DNA of 64,000 nucleotides from Caballeronia insecticola. GTDB lineage: Bacteria > Pseudomonadota > Gammaproteobacteria > Burkholderiales > Burkholderiaceae. A model generated the notes under the pieces. It was not told where the DNA came from and made no database searches. It was given only the letters and a program-made list of their open reading frames with translations. Below are positions 9,168-18,084 of this stretch, in pieces. Positions within the stretch are counted from its first letter, which is position 1; each line of letters begins with the position of its first letter. The position numbers were made by a program, and so were the translations under genes. The stretch covers positions 1,211,200-1,275,199 of the forward strand of contig NC_021289.1 in the NCBI RefSeq assembly GCF_000402035.1, written 5' to 3'.

Positions 9168-10376
9168 TCAGCACGCCGCAGGCGCGCGTGTCGCGCCGCC
9201 GGTCAGCAGTAAATCGAGCAGATCGCGGACGCTGCGGATCGCGTGATCGAAAGGCAGCCGCTCGCGTCCGCGAAAGAACAGGCCGTTGCCGACGTCGCCC
9301 CGCAGCGCCGCCGCCAGCCGCGTGTCGATACAAAAGTGCCCGAACTTCTCGATGCCGTCGCGCAGCCCGCACGCGCTCAGACATTCGAGCGCCGACGGAC
9401 ACGTCTGCTTGCGCGCGCCGATCTTCGTGCGGATGCGTTCTTCGTTGCGCAGATAGCGCATGAGCCACGGCGTCTTTACGGCACGCGCGGGCAGCCCCGT
9501 CACGCTGACGAATTCGACGATGTCGTCCGGCTGGGCCTCGGCCAGCACGCGCTTGAACTCGGGATGCGCATCGCCCTCTTCGGTGACCGCGAACGGCGTG
9601 CCGATCTGCACGCCATTCGCGCCGGCCGCGAGCCATGTGCGCACGGCATCGTGACTATTGATGCCGCCCGCGACGATCACGGGCACATCGGCGCGCGCCA
9701 AGCCCAGCGCGGCGAACGATGCATCAAGCTCGGCCAGCACGCGCTCGAAGCCGAAGCGCTCGTGGTCCATATCGGCGATGTCCGCCACGCCGAGATGGCC
9801 GCCCGCATGCGCCGGATGCTCGATCACGACGGCATCGGGCAAGCGGCCTTTCTTCATCCACTTCTTGAGCACGAGCGTGACGCCACGGCTGTCGGAGAGA
9901 ATCGGGATCAGCGCGATATCGCAGCCTTGCGTGAGATCGGGCAAGTCGAGCGGCAAGCCCGCACCCATGACGATGGCATCGGCGCCCTGCTCGCACGCAA
10001 CGCGCACATAGTCGGCATGCGCGCTCACGGCCTTCATCACGTTGACGGCGATCATGCCGCGGCCTTGCGACAACGCTTTCGCAGCTTCGATCTCACGCGC
10101 GAGCGCCGTGAGGTTGGCGCGTTCGAGCGTGGCGCGCGAATGATCCGCGCGGCACATTGCGAGCAAGTCTTCGTGATGATGACGCAAGTCGATGCTGGCG
10201 ATCGTGCCCATCGCGCCCTCACGCGCCACGCTTCCCGCAAGCCGATGCGCCGACACGCCCACGCCCATGCCGCCCTGCACGACCGGCAAGAGGCTGCGGC
10301 CGCGTATCGTGAGCGGGGCGAAAGAGTGAGTCAGTGATGTCGGGAAAAATTCGGTTCGAGCTTGATGAGCGTTCAT
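9168..10376 (-). CDS. Nitronate monooxygenase-type flavoprotein
   Basis: A 402-residue TIM-barrel flavoenzyme of the nitronate monooxygenase (2-nitropropane dioxygenase) family. Visible family features are the N-terminal LPVVQGGMGVGVSAH FMN region, the IVMGAGLPLDLP strand, IEHPAHAGGHLG and the phosphate-binding VIVAGGINSHDAV and GANGVQIGTPF segments. Such enzymes oxidise alkyl nitronates to carbonyl plus nitrite; the exact substrate cannot be read from sequence. Its ATG overlaps the stop of the narL remnant upstream (ATGA), so it may now be translated by coupling to that remnant. A C-terminal cysteine cluster (KQTCPSALECLSACGL) is a common feature of this subgroup. Confidence 0.85.
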   Translation of the reverse strand: MNAHQARTEFFPTSLTHSFAPLTIRGRSLLPVVQGGMGVGVSAHRLAGSVAREGAMGTIASIDLRHHHEDLLAMCRADHSRATLERANLTALAREIEAAKALSQGRGMIAVNVMKAVSAHADYVRVACEQGADAIVMGAGLPLDLPDLTQGCDIALIPILSDSRGVTLVLKKWMKKGRLPDAVVIEHPAHAGGHLGVADIADMDHERFGFERVLAELDASFAALGLARADVPVIVAGGINSHDAVRTWLAAGANGVQIGTPFAVTEEGDAHPEFKRVLAEAQPDDIVEFVSVTGLPARAVKTPWLMRYLRNEERIRTKIGARKQTCPSALECLSACGLRDGIEKFGHFCIDTRLAAALRGDVGNGLFFRGRERLPFDHAIRSVRDLLDLLLTGGATRAPAAC

Positions 10377-10730
10377 TGAGTTGACTCTTGAGATAGTGCG
10401 TGCGCGCCGTTGCGCTGAATATCGTGACCGGCCGCATACACGGCGACCTGCACGCGGCTCGTGAGATCGAGTTTGCGCAGAATGTTGCGCACGTGGATCT
10501 TCACCGTGCTCTCCGCGAGCATCGGCGCACGAGCGATTGCCTTGTTGCTCGCGCCGCGCGCGAGTTCGCGCATGATGTCGCGCTCGCATGTGGTGAGCGG
10601 ATCGGCCGCCGGAGTTGGAGCATGCGCAAGCGCGGCCCTGAGAGCGCGCATGCTGGCGATGAGCTTCGCCGTCATATCGTCCGCGATCACGGGCAGACCC
10701 GCCGCGACCTTGCGGATCGTAGCCCTTGGC
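10373..10730 (-). pseudogene. narL-type response regulator remnant (HTH half only)
   Basis: The reading frame begins abruptly at KVAAGLPVIADDM, the last helix of a receiver domain, and continues through a complete LuxR/NarL HTH (TTCERDIMRELARGASNKAI, then ESTVKIHVRNILRKLDL). The whole phospho-acceptor part of the receiver is missing. Upstream bases belong to the narX remnant in another frame, so an internal deletion joined the 3' end of narX to the 3' end of narL. A possible ATG lies at 10690, so a free DNA-binding domain of about 105 residues could still be made. The stop overlaps the start of the nitronate monooxygenase gene. Confidence 0.8.
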
Positions 10731-11130
10731 CATCGTCTTCGACAAGGAGGCTGAAATCGCGGCCATTGACGATCGTCACGGAAACGCGCTGCGCCTCTGC
10801 ATGTTTGCGGATGTTTGATAAAGCGTCCTGCAAGATGAACATCACTTGCGGTTGCTGATCCGGTGCCAGAAGCAGCCTGCCCTCATGACGATGATCAAGT
10901 TCGAGCATGATACGTGTCTGCATGCCGAAGCGCTGGATCGATTCGTCAACAGCGTGTTTCAGTTCGGCGCGACCGAGCAAGGGCACGATCTCGCCGATCT
11001 CGTTTATGCGTGCTTCGCGCGTCGCGGCTTCGAGAAGATGCACCTGCATCTTCAGGAAGTTCAGGCTCTGCGCAACGAGATTGCGCTTTTCGGACACCGC
11101 GAGTTGCCGCGCGAGCGAAGTGCAGCGACA
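10687..11130 (-). pseudogene. narX-type sensor kinase remnant lacking its H-box
   Basis: Only the catalytic end of a NarX-like kinase is left. From about 11130 the frame reads SLARQLAVSEKRNLVAQ and then directly SLNFLKMQVHLLEAA. In NarX/HisKA_3 kinases an LHDSIAQ-type H-box lies between these two segments, so the phospho-acceptor histidine appears cut out in frame (about 8 codons). The ATPase domain follows (LQDALSNIRKHAEA) but ends at VEDDGQG, where the frame runs into narL sequence and stops at 10687. The sensor and membrane parts are absent; the ABC ATPase gene ends just upstream at 11173. Confidence 0.8.
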
Positions 11131-11172
11131 ACGAGCCGAGCTTCCGTGCGAGAAATTCTCACAACGCGTCGA

Positions 11173-12285
11173 TCACGCCTTCTGCGAAGCCAACGCAATG
11201 CAGCTTGCCGGATCGATTGAAAAATGGATGGTTTCCCCGACCGGCGTCTTGTGCGACGGATGCACGCGCGCCAGCACGATCTGCTCGCCGACCCTGATCT
11301 GAAAGTCGAGCGTTTCCCCGAGAAACACTTTTGCCGCGACGGTACCGGTAAAGACGTTGCGCCCGCTCACACCGTCGAGCGTCTCGTGGACCATCACGTT
11401 TTCCGGCCGCGCGGAGATCACCACTTCGTCGCCGGGGCGGCACGACACCGCATTCGCCACCGCGATCGGGCCAATCGACGATTCGATCAGCACGAGTCCC
11501 GCGTCGTCCTCACATTCGCGCACGCGGCCATCGATGAAATTGGTCGAGCCCACGAAGTCCGCGACAAACTTGCAGTTCGGCAGATCGTAGATGGCGCGCG
11601 GCGCCGCTTTCTGCACGATCTGGCCGTCTTTCATCACCGCAATTTCATGCGACAGCGCCAGCGCTTCTTCCTGATCGTGCGTCACGTAGATCGTCGTAAT
11701 ACGCAACTCGCGCTGCATGCGCTTCAGTTCGAAGCGCATCTTGTCGCGCAGCTTTGCATCGAGATTCGAGAGCGGTTCGTCGAGCAGCAGCAGCTTCGGT
11801 TCCATCACGAGCGCACGCGCCAGCGCGAGACGTTGTTGCTGACCGCCCGACATGCGCGTTGCCTCGCGGTCCGCGACATGATCGAGGCCCACCGCCGTCA
11901 GCACGCGCATGACCTTCTCTTCGATCTCGCGCTTCGAATACTTCTTCTCGCCCACTTCCAGCGGAAAGCTCGCGTTGCGAAAGACCGTCATGTGCGGCCA
12001 GATCGCATACGACTGAAACACCATGCCGAACTTGCGCCGATTCGGCGGCACGAAGGTCTCGTCGCGTGCGGAGAACACGGTCATGCCGTTCACCGAAATC
12101 GAGCCGCCGACCGGACGTTCGAGCCCTGCGATGGAGCGCAGCGTCGTGGTCTTGCCGCAACCGCTCGGACCGAGCAGCGTGAAGAGCTTGCCCTCGGGTA
12201 CATCGAACGAAACGTCGCGGGCCGCGCGCACGCGCACGTTGTTGCCATCGACATATTCGGTGTTCAGACCTTGTACGTTCAGCAC
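11173..12285 (-). CDS. ABC transporter ATP-binding protein (FbpC/PotA type)
   Basis: A 370-residue ATPase with Walker A GPSGCGKTT, Q-loop VFQSYAIWPHMT, signature MSGGQQQRLALARAL, Walker B LLLLDEP and a C-terminal TOBE domain. It belongs to the iron(III)/spermidine/putrescine class. Its partner is the fused double permease 33 bp upstream. No substrate-binding protein is encoded nearby, so the substrate is unknown; iron(III), a small organic ion or an aromatic acid are all possible. It lies on the same strand as, and downstream of, the tph-like operon. Confidence 0.88.
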   Translation of the reverse strand: MLNVQGLNTEYVDGNNVRVRAARDVSFDVPEGKLFTLLGPSGCGKTTTLRSIAGLERPVGGSISVNGMTVFSARDETFVPPNRRKFGMVFQSYAIWPHMTVFRNASFPLEVGEKKYSKREIEEKVMRVLTAVGLDHVADREATRMSGGQQQRLALARALVMEPKLLLLDEPLSNLDAKLRDKMRFELKRMQRELRITTIYVTHDQEEALALSHEIAVMKDGQIVQKAAPRAIYDLPNCKFVADFVGSTNFIDGRVRECEDDAGLVLIESSIGPIAVANAVSCRPGDEVVISARPENVMVHETLDGVSGRNVFTGTVAAKVFLGETLDFQIRVGEQIVLARVHPSHKTPVGETIHFSIDPASCIALASQKA

Positions 12286-12318
12286 CTTCGTCTCCGATTA
12301 TCTTTGTCGTCGCGCGTG

Positions 12319-14061
12319 TCAGGCGTGATTCGCCTTCACGCCGAACTTGCCGCCGATCCATTGCAGAAGCATGACGAGCGCGAGCAACGCGAGCACGAGC
12401 ATCACCGACAGCGCGCTGAGTTCCACGTATTGCCCGTTCTGCCAAAGCTCCCAGATCACAATGGAGACCGTCTCCGCACCGGGGCTATACAGAAGAATGG
12501 AACTCGACAACTCGCGGATCGACACGATCATCACGTAGATCCATCCTGCGAGCAGGCCCGGCTTCAGCAGCGGCAGCACGATACGAAAGAACGTCGCGCT
12601 CCAGCTTGCGCAACTCATCGCGGCGGACTCTTCGAGTTCCTTGTGGATCTGCACCATCGACGTCGTCGTGTAACGCATGCCGTACGGCATGAAGCGCGTG
12701 ATATAGGCGATCAGCAGAATCCACAACGTGCCGTAAATGCCGATATCGACCTTGAGCGAAACGATCATGAACGATAAACCCAGCACCAGCCCCGGAAACA
12801 CGAGCGGCAGCGATGCGAGGTTGTCGAGGAACCAGCGGCCCGGCAGCTTCGTCTTGATGACGATCCAGCAGATCACCGCCGACAGCAACATGACCGCGGT
12901 CGCGCAGCCGAACGACAGCAGCAGGCTGTTGAGCACGGCGTGCCTGAGCGTCGAGAGATGCAGGATGTAGCGGTAGGCATCGAACGAGAGATGATGCAGC
13001 GCCGCGAGCGACGGCGTGCGGTAATACTTCTGCAGCGAGGACCACAGCAGCACCGCGAACGGCAACGCAACGATCAGCAGAAAGTAGACGACGAACACGC
13101 CGACCGTCAGATAACGCCACTTGCCGATCTCGACGACGCGCGGGCGAAAGCCCTTGCCGCTCATCGTCGAATACTTGCCGCCGCCGGACGATACGCGCGA
13201 TTGCAAATACAGCCCGACAGACGTGATCGCGAGCAGCAGCATCGAATACGACGACGCGAGACCGATCTGACTCGGATACTGTTCGATCGCTTCATAGATC
13301 GACGACGTGAACACTTGCAGCTTCACCGGCAAGCCGATCAACGCAGGCACTTCGAACGATTCGAGCGCGCGCACGAAGAGAATCAAGAGCGTCGAGACGA
13401 TGGCCGGAAACGCGAGACGCAGCGTGATGCGCCACATCGTTCGCGCGATGCCCGCGCCGCTCATCAGCGACGATTCCTCCAGCGACGGGTCCATGCCGCG
13501 AAAAGCGGCGGACATCAGGAGGAAGGCCATCGTCGAATAATGCAGGCCGTCCACCCAGATCATGCCGCCCATGCTGTAGATGTTGAAGACCGGCTTCGTC
13601 ACGCCGAACAGCGAACCGAGCGCGACATTGAGCACGCCGATCTTCGGGCTTGCGAGAAAGATCCACGCGATGGTGAAGAGAATGCTCGGCACGATCAGCG
13701 GAACGATCGTGATCGCATAAAAGAACTTGCGGAACGGCGTATTCGTGCGCTCGATGATCCACGCGAGCACAGTGCCGATCGAGAACGACACACACGCCGC
13801 GCCGAATGCGAACTTGAGCGAGTTGAACAGCGTGCGCAGCGTCTCCGGGGTGCCGTACGCGAGCGTGTAGTTGCCGAAGGTAAAGACCGCGGGACTATCC
13901 GCGACTTGCGGCGTGAAGAAGCTCTGCCAGAACAGGAACACGAGCGGAATCAGCGCCAGCACGCCCGTGATGGCGACCGCGCCGCCGATCACGAGCCACT
14001 TCGCATCGAGCCGCGTGGAACGCGATATGGCTGCTTTCATCGCATCGAATGTCAGTTCCAA
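12319..14061 (-). CDS. ABC transporter permease, fused double domain (FbpB type)
   Basis: A 580-residue permease with two tandem binding-protein-dependent transport domains, each with the EAA loop region (for example LEESSLMSGAGIARTMWRITLRL and LEESAAMSCASWSATFFRIVLPL at matching places). About 12 transmembrane helices are predicted. A TTG start at 14061 is chosen because AGGAGG lies 8 nt before it; an in-frame ATG at 14040 is the alternative. It forms an importer with the ATPase downstream. The promoter region 14062-14203 carries an inverted repeat. Confidence 0.87.
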   Translation of the reverse strand: MELTFDAMKAAISRSTRLDAKWLVIGGAVAITGVLALIPLVFLFWQSFFTPQVADSPAVFTFGNYTLAYGTPETLRTLFNSLKFAFGAACVSFSIGTVLAWIIERTNTPFRKFFYAITIVPLIVPSILFTIAWIFLASPKIGVLNVALGSLFGVTKPVFNIYSMGGMIWVDGLHYSTMAFLLMSAAFRGMDPSLEESSLMSGAGIARTMWRITLRLAFPAIVSTLLILFVRALESFEVPALIGLPVKLQVFTSSIYEAIEQYPSQIGLASSYSMLLLAITSVGLYLQSRVSSGGGKYSTMSGKGFRPRVVEIGKWRYLTVGVFVVYFLLIVALPFAVLLWSSLQKYYRTPSLAALHHLSFDAYRYILHLSTLRHAVLNSLLLSFGCATAVMLLSAVICWIVIKTKLPGRWFLDNLASLPLVFPGLVLGLSFMIVSLKVDIGIYGTLWILLIAYITRFMPYGMRYTTTSMVQIHKELEESAAMSCASWSATFFRIVLPLLKPGLLAGWIYVMIVSIRELSSSILLYSPGAETVSIVIWELWQNGQYVELSALSVMLVLALLALVMLLQWIGGKFGVKANHA

Positions 14062-14121
14062 GCGCGGCCCCTCCTCGAAGTGATCGACTGAATGTCATCG
14101 GATGAGGGTCATCATAAACTT

Positions 14122-14143
14122 AGGTATCTAAGCAAATATACCT
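14122..14143. promoter_or_regulatory. Inverted repeat upstream of the ABC permease gene
   Basis: A perfect 6-bp inverted repeat, AGGTAT and ATACCT, separated by 10 bp, lies in AT-rich sequence about 60 bp before the permease start. Its position between the MFS stop and the permease suggests an operator controlling the ABC pair. The regulator is unknown. Confidence 0.45.
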
Positions 14144-14203
14144 GCGGAAAATACCGATGAGACGCTGGCACGGCAAGCGTTCTATCGAGCGAAATGAAAA
14201 GGC

Positions 14204-15556
14204 TCAGCCGGGCACGCGAGTGGCCGCGACGCGTTCATGCGGTCCCGACAATCGTCCCATCAGGAACACGCCGAAGCCCGCGAGCAGCACCGGCAACGCC
14301 GCGACGCGGAACACTTCGGCGGGCGTCCAGTGCGCGGAATACATCACGCCGACGATCAGCGGCCCCGCGATCCCGCCCAGGCGGCCGATGCCCAGCGCCC
14401 AGCCCACGCCGGTCGATCGCAGGTTCGACGGATAGTAGATCGCCGCGAGCGCGATCACGCTCTTCTGTCCGCCGCTGATGCAGAAGCCCGCGCAGAACAC
14501 GGCGATCATCAGCAGCCACACGGGCGCGGCAAACGTCGAGGCCACCATGAACATGAACAGGCAACCGGCGGCATACATTACGGTGAGCGTGACGTAAGGA
14601 CCGACGCGGTCCATCGCGAGGCCGAGCGGCACGGCGGAGATGACGCCCGCAATGGTCGGCAGCGCGGTCACCCAGACGACTGTCGCAACGGGATAGTTGA
14701 GGCCGGTGAGCATCGTCGGCAGCCAGCTTTGCAGGAAGTAGAACTCCGCGAGATTCAGGAAGAACACGCCCCACAGCAGCAGCGTTCCCGCCGACGTGCG
14801 GCCGCGAAACAACGCGGCCACGCTCGCACGCGCTTCGCCTTCGTCTTCGAGCGTGAAGTGGCTGCCCGGCGGAATCTGCGCGCCGGGAAACACCTTCAGC
14901 ACGAGGCTGCGGATGCGCTCATCGGCGTGCGGACGCTTCTTCAAAAACGCGAGCGACTCGGGCAGCATGAAAGCGAGCAGCACCGCGAGCGCAAGCGGCG
15001 CGACGGCGCCCGCGAGCATCAGCGATTGCCAGCCGAACGCGGGCAACAACACGCCCGACATGAAGCCCGCCACCACGAAGCCCAGCGAAAAGCCGCAATA
15101 CACGAGCAGCACGAAGGTCGAACGCACGCGCTTCGGAGCGAACTCGCACGTCAACGCCACCGCGCTGGGCGCCGCCGCGCCGAGACCGATGCCCGTCAGA
15201 AAGCGCAGGCCGATCAGTTCCGTCACGTTGGTCGCGAACACCGTGAGCAGCGTGAAGATCGCGAAAAACACGGTGCTGAAGACCATCATGCGCTTGTGGC
15301 CGAAGCGGCCGGAAAGCGGCGCAATCGCGAGATAGCCGACCATCAGCCCGACGAGTGCCGCCGAGAAGATCGAGCCGAGAATCTCGCGCGGCAAGTGCCA
15401 GCTTTTGGCGAGCACCGGCACGATGTAGCTCACGGCCTGCGTGTCGAAGCCGTCGAGAAACATCAGCAGCGCGCACAGCAGCACGATCAGATATTGCCGC
15501 CCGTTGATGCGCTGCCGTTCGATGATGTCCGAAACGTCGATTCCTGGGGATCCCAC
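14204..15556 (-). CDS. MFS transporter, aromatic acid:H+ symporter family
   Basis: A 450-residue, 12-helix major facilitator. The first helix carries FLDGFDTQAVSYIVP, the DGxD motif typical of the AAHS family (PcaK, BenK), and the loop between helices 2 and 3 has SGRFGHKRMM. AAHS proteins import benzoate, 4-hydroxybenzoate and related acids with protons. It starts at GTG (15556), preceded by GGAG at the right distance. It follows the dioxygenase reductase gene by 47 bp on the same strand, so it is the likely importer for the substrate of the tph-like operon, in place of the TctC-type binding protein TphC of Comamonas. Confidence 0.88.
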   Translation of the reverse strand: MGSPGIDVSDIIERQRINGRQYLIVLLCALLMFLDGFDTQAVSYIVPVLAKSWHLPREILGSIFSAALVGLMVGYLAIAPLSGRFGHKRMMVFSTVFFAIFTLLTVFATNVTELIGLRFLTGIGLGAAAPSAVALTCEFAPKRVRSTFVLLVYCGFSLGFVVAGFMSGVLLPAFGWQSLMLAGAVAPLALAVLLAFMLPESLAFLKKRPHADERIRSLVLKVFPGAQIPPGSHFTLEDEGEARASVAALFRGRTSAGTLLLWGVFFLNLAEFYFLQSWLPTMLTGLNYPVATVVWVTALPTIAGVISAVPLGLAMDRVGPYVTLTVMYAAGCLFMFMVASTFAAPVWLLMIAVFCAGFCISGGQKSVIALAAIYYPSNLRSTGVGWALGIGRLGGIAGPLIVGVMYSAHWTPAEVFRVAALPVLLAGFGVFLMGRLSGPHERVAATRVPG

Positions 15557-15603
15557 TTTATTGTCTCCGTGTGTTTGTTATTCGAATGCCGGTGATGCGC
15601 TCG

Positions 15604-16578
15604 CTAGGCCACCGGTTCGAGCGCGTCGGTCTGCACGAACGCATCGCAGAAGAATTCGTCGTCGGGCAGGCCCGCGCGCGTGAATTCATCGCGGGCGGCG
15701 CTTGTCATCGCCGGGTTGCCGCATGCGTAGACCTGATGCGCGTCGAGCGCGGCATGATCCGCCAGCACCGCGCGATGAACGAGTCCCGTGCGGCCGGTCC
15801 AGTCGCCATCCGGATCGGATAGCACGGGAATGAATTCGACGTGACCGTCGTCGTGCCATTTCTGCGCGAGATCGGCGAGGTAGAGGTCCTGCTTGCGGCG
15901 CGCGCCCCAGTACAGCTTCAGCGGACGCGCGAGCTTGCGCTTGATCGCATCTTCGACGATCGACTTCACCGGCGCGAACCCCGTTCCCGTCGCGACGAGA
16001 ATCACCGGTTTCGTCGAGTTGTCGCGAAAGAAGAATTCGCCGTATGGGAGTTCGATCCGCAACTTATTGCCGACCGAGAGTTCCTTCAGCACGCCATCCG
16101 AAAAGCGCCCGCCCGCAACGTGGCGCACGTGAAGATGCACGCTGTCGCTTTGATGCGGCGCATTGGCCATCGAATAGTTGCGGACCGCGTGTTCGTCGAG
16201 ATGGATCTGCAAGTATTGACCCGCACGGAACTTCGCGCGCACGCCGGTCGGGAGCCGCAGTTGCAGCACGGTCACATCGGGCGCGGCCTGCGTGATGCGG
16301 AACACGGACGCATCGAGTTTCTTGCGCACGATGCGCTCGCGCTTCTCGATCTTGCGCGGCGCGATGCTGATGTCCGCATCCGGCCGCACGCAGCACAGCA
16401 GCGCTTTTTCGATGACGCCATTGGCATTCACCACGCCGCCCTCGCACTCCGCGCACACGCCCTTGCGGCACGAATACGGCAGCGCGAAGCCCGCGCGTTC
16501 GGCGGCATCGAGCACGCTTTCGCCGTCGTTGCAGTCGAAGGTGATGTCGCTCGCGGCGACCTTGATCTGGTAAGACAC
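15604..16578 (-). CDS. tphA1: Terephthalate dioxygenase reductase-like protein (TphA1 type)
   Basis: A 324-residue electron-transfer protein. An N-terminal plant-type [2Fe-2S] domain has cysteines in YSCRKGVCAEC and a fourth in LLCCV; a FAD domain follows (RNYSMANAP) and an NAD domain (LVATGTGFAP, YACGNPAM). It passes electrons from NADH to the Rieske oxygenase encoded upstream. The GTG start at 16578 has an AAGGAG site 5 nt before it. The ferredoxin-first domain order matches TphA1. Position as fourth gene after alpha, beta and the PdxA-like dehydrogenase also matches the tph operon. Confidence 0.82.
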   Translation of the reverse strand: MSYQIKVAASDITFDCNDGESVLDAAERAGFALPYSCRKGVCAECEGGVVNANGVIEKALLCCVRPDADISIAPRKIEKRERIVRKKLDASVFRITQAAPDVTVLQLRLPTGVRAKFRAGQYLQIHLDEHAVRNYSMANAPHQSDSVHLHVRHVAGGRFSDGVLKELSVGNKLRIELPYGEFFFRDNSTKPVILVATGTGFAPVKSIVEDAIKRKLARPLKLYWGARRKQDLYLADLAQKWHDDGHVEFIPVLSDPDGDWTGRTGLVHRAVLADHAALDAHQVYACGNPAMTSAARDEFTRAGLPDDEFFCDAFVQTDALEPVA

Positions 16579-16589
16579 GCATACTCCTT

Positions 16590-17600
16590 TCAGGCTTTGG
16601 CGGCTGCGACGGGCGATTCCCCGCGCGTCACGAGCGCAATCGCGCCGAGCAACGGCGACGGGTCCGCGACGAACTGCCCGGCGATATCGAAACCGCTGCC
16701 ATGTCCGACGCTCGAAAACACGACATCGCCGCCAATCGACATCGCCGCCGAATGACGTCCCGCGCGCAGCTTGACCGGAATGTGGCCCTGGTCGTGATAC
16801 ATCGCGACGAACACGTCGATGTCCTCACGCATGAGCAGCAAGTCCGCGCCCTGCGGGCCGATCACGTCGATGCCATCGTCACGCAGGGCCGCGACGGCGG
16901 GCTCGGTCACGTCGATATCCTCGCGCCCGAACAGGCCGCCTTCGCCCGCATGCGGATTGATGCCCATCACGCCGATGCGCGGCCGCTCGACGCCCATCGC
17001 GTGCATGGCGCGGACCGCCGCACGCGCCGCGCCTTCGACCTGCCGCGGCGTGAGACGCGCGAGCGCGCCCGCGAGGCCTTCGTGCAGCGTCGCGTGAACG
17101 ATGCGCAAGCCGCCGCCGACGAGCAGCAGATAGACGTCGTCGGAGGCTAAGCCCAGATGCTTCGCGACGTAGCCGGGATAGCCCGCGAACGCCGTGCCGG
17201 ACGCGTTGATCGCCGTCTCCGAATGCGGACACGCAATGACGGCGCTCGCATGGCCCGCGCGCGCGGCGTCGAGCGCGGCGCGCACGTAGGCGAGCGTGGC
17301 CGCGCCGGCCGCCGCGCTCACTTCGCCGGGCTTGAACGCATCGACGGGCAGCGCCGGGACGTCGAGCACATCGAGCGCGGCGGGCGAGAACGCGGGCAAC
17401 GCATCGGCGCGGACTGCGCGTATATCGAACGAGGGCGCGCAACGCTGCGCCGCCCAGCGGATCACATGCGCATCGCCGACAAGCAACGCGCGCGGACCGT
17501 CGTGCACGGCGAGCCACGCCGCCGCTTTCACGGCGATCTCCGGCCCGATGCCGTTCGGGTCGCCGATAGCGAGCGCGATCGGATAAGCGGCGCGCGTCAT
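16590..17600 (-). CDS. tphB: PdxA-like cis-dihydrodiol dehydrogenase (TphB type)
   Basis: A 336-residue member of the PdxA family. By homology alone it could be called 4-hydroxythreonine-4-phosphate dehydrogenase, but position and sequence fit TphB, which oxidises the terephthalate dihydrodiol to protocatechuate with release of CO2. Motifs seen are AIGDPNGIGPEIAVKA, IACPHSETAIN, LRIVHATLHE, MGINPHAGEGGLFG and AMYHDQGHIPVKL, with metal-ligand histidines. From memory, ACPHxETAI and GINPHAxEGxLFG distinguish TphB from biosynthetic PdxA. The ATG at 17600 overlaps the stop of the beta-subunit gene (ATGA). Confidence 0.8.
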   Translation of the reverse strand: MTRAAYPIALAIGDPNGIGPEIAVKAAAWLAVHDGPRALLVGDAHVIRWAAQRCAPSFDIRAVRADALPAFSPAALDVLDVPALPVDAFKPGEVSAAAGAATLAYVRAALDAARAGHASAVIACPHSETAINASGTAFAGYPGYVAKHLGLASDDVYLLLVGGGLRIVHATLHEGLAGALARLTPRQVEGAARAAVRAMHAMGVERPRIGVMGINPHAGEGGLFGREDIDVTEPAVAALRDDGIDVIGPQGADLLLMREDIDVFVAMYHDQGHIPVKLRAGRHSAAMSIGGDVVFSSVGHGSGFDIAGQFVADPSPLLGAIALVTRGESPVAAAKA

Positions 17601-18064
17601 AGCGGCAGCGCGAGCAGCGTATCGATACGCGAGCTGTCGCACACCGCGATGCGCTCGCGCAGCTTCACGCTCGCCTCGTGGCGCACGTAGACGTCGAGAT
17701 AGCGGCCGGTGACGAAGAGACTCGTCGTGCCGTCGCGCATGATGCGCGCGACCATGAACGACGTCTCGCTGCGCACCTCGTCGCCGCTCTCCGACACGAT
17801 ATACGGCTGCCCGAGCAAATGCCGGTACGCATGGCGCTCGTAGATGTTCGCATCGCGCAGCGACGCAATGCGGTCCACCAGCATGCCGCGCGATGCAGCG
17901 TAGATCAGTCCCGCTTCGAGACCGCGCTTGTGATTGTCCGCGGTCGTCACCTTGTACACGCATTCGCCGACGAAGAAGTCCGGCCATTGCGCGAGGTCGC
18001 CATCGTCGATGCAGCGTGCGTACTCCGCCTGCGCCCGCGCGATCAACTGGAAAGTGTCTTGCAT
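17597..18064 (-). CDS. tphA3: Aromatic dioxygenase beta subunit (TphA3 type)
   Basis: A 155-residue protein of the ring-hydroxylating dioxygenase beta family (SnoaL-like cone fold), the structural partner of the alpha subunit. Typical features are the N-terminal YARCIDDGDLAQWPDFF helix, YAASRGMLVDRIASLRDANIYE and VRSETSFMVARIMRDG. The ATG at 18064 gives the usual family length. It starts 20 bp after the alpha-subunit stop and its own stop overlaps the next gene by 4 bp, showing tight operon packing. Confidence 0.85.
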   Translation of the reverse strand: MQDTFQLIARAQAEYARCIDDGDLAQWPDFFVGECVYKVTTADNHKRGLEAGLIYAASRGMLVDRIASLRDANIYERHAYRHLLGQPYIVSESGDEVRSETSFMVARIMRDGTTSLFVTGRYLDVYVRHEASVKLRERIAVCDSSRIDTLLALPL

Positions 18065-18084
18065 GATGCTCGTCCCCGTCGTGC

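Noticed and set aside
11224..12777. A 517-codon + strand frame opposite the ABC ATPase
   Set aside because: It is His/Arg-rich without domains; the minus strand encodes a clear ABC ATPase.
16590..17600. Naming this gene pdxA (vitamin B6 synthesis)
   Set aside because: Its position inside an aromatic dioxygenase operon and its TphB-like motifs fit a dihydrodiol dehydrogenase better.
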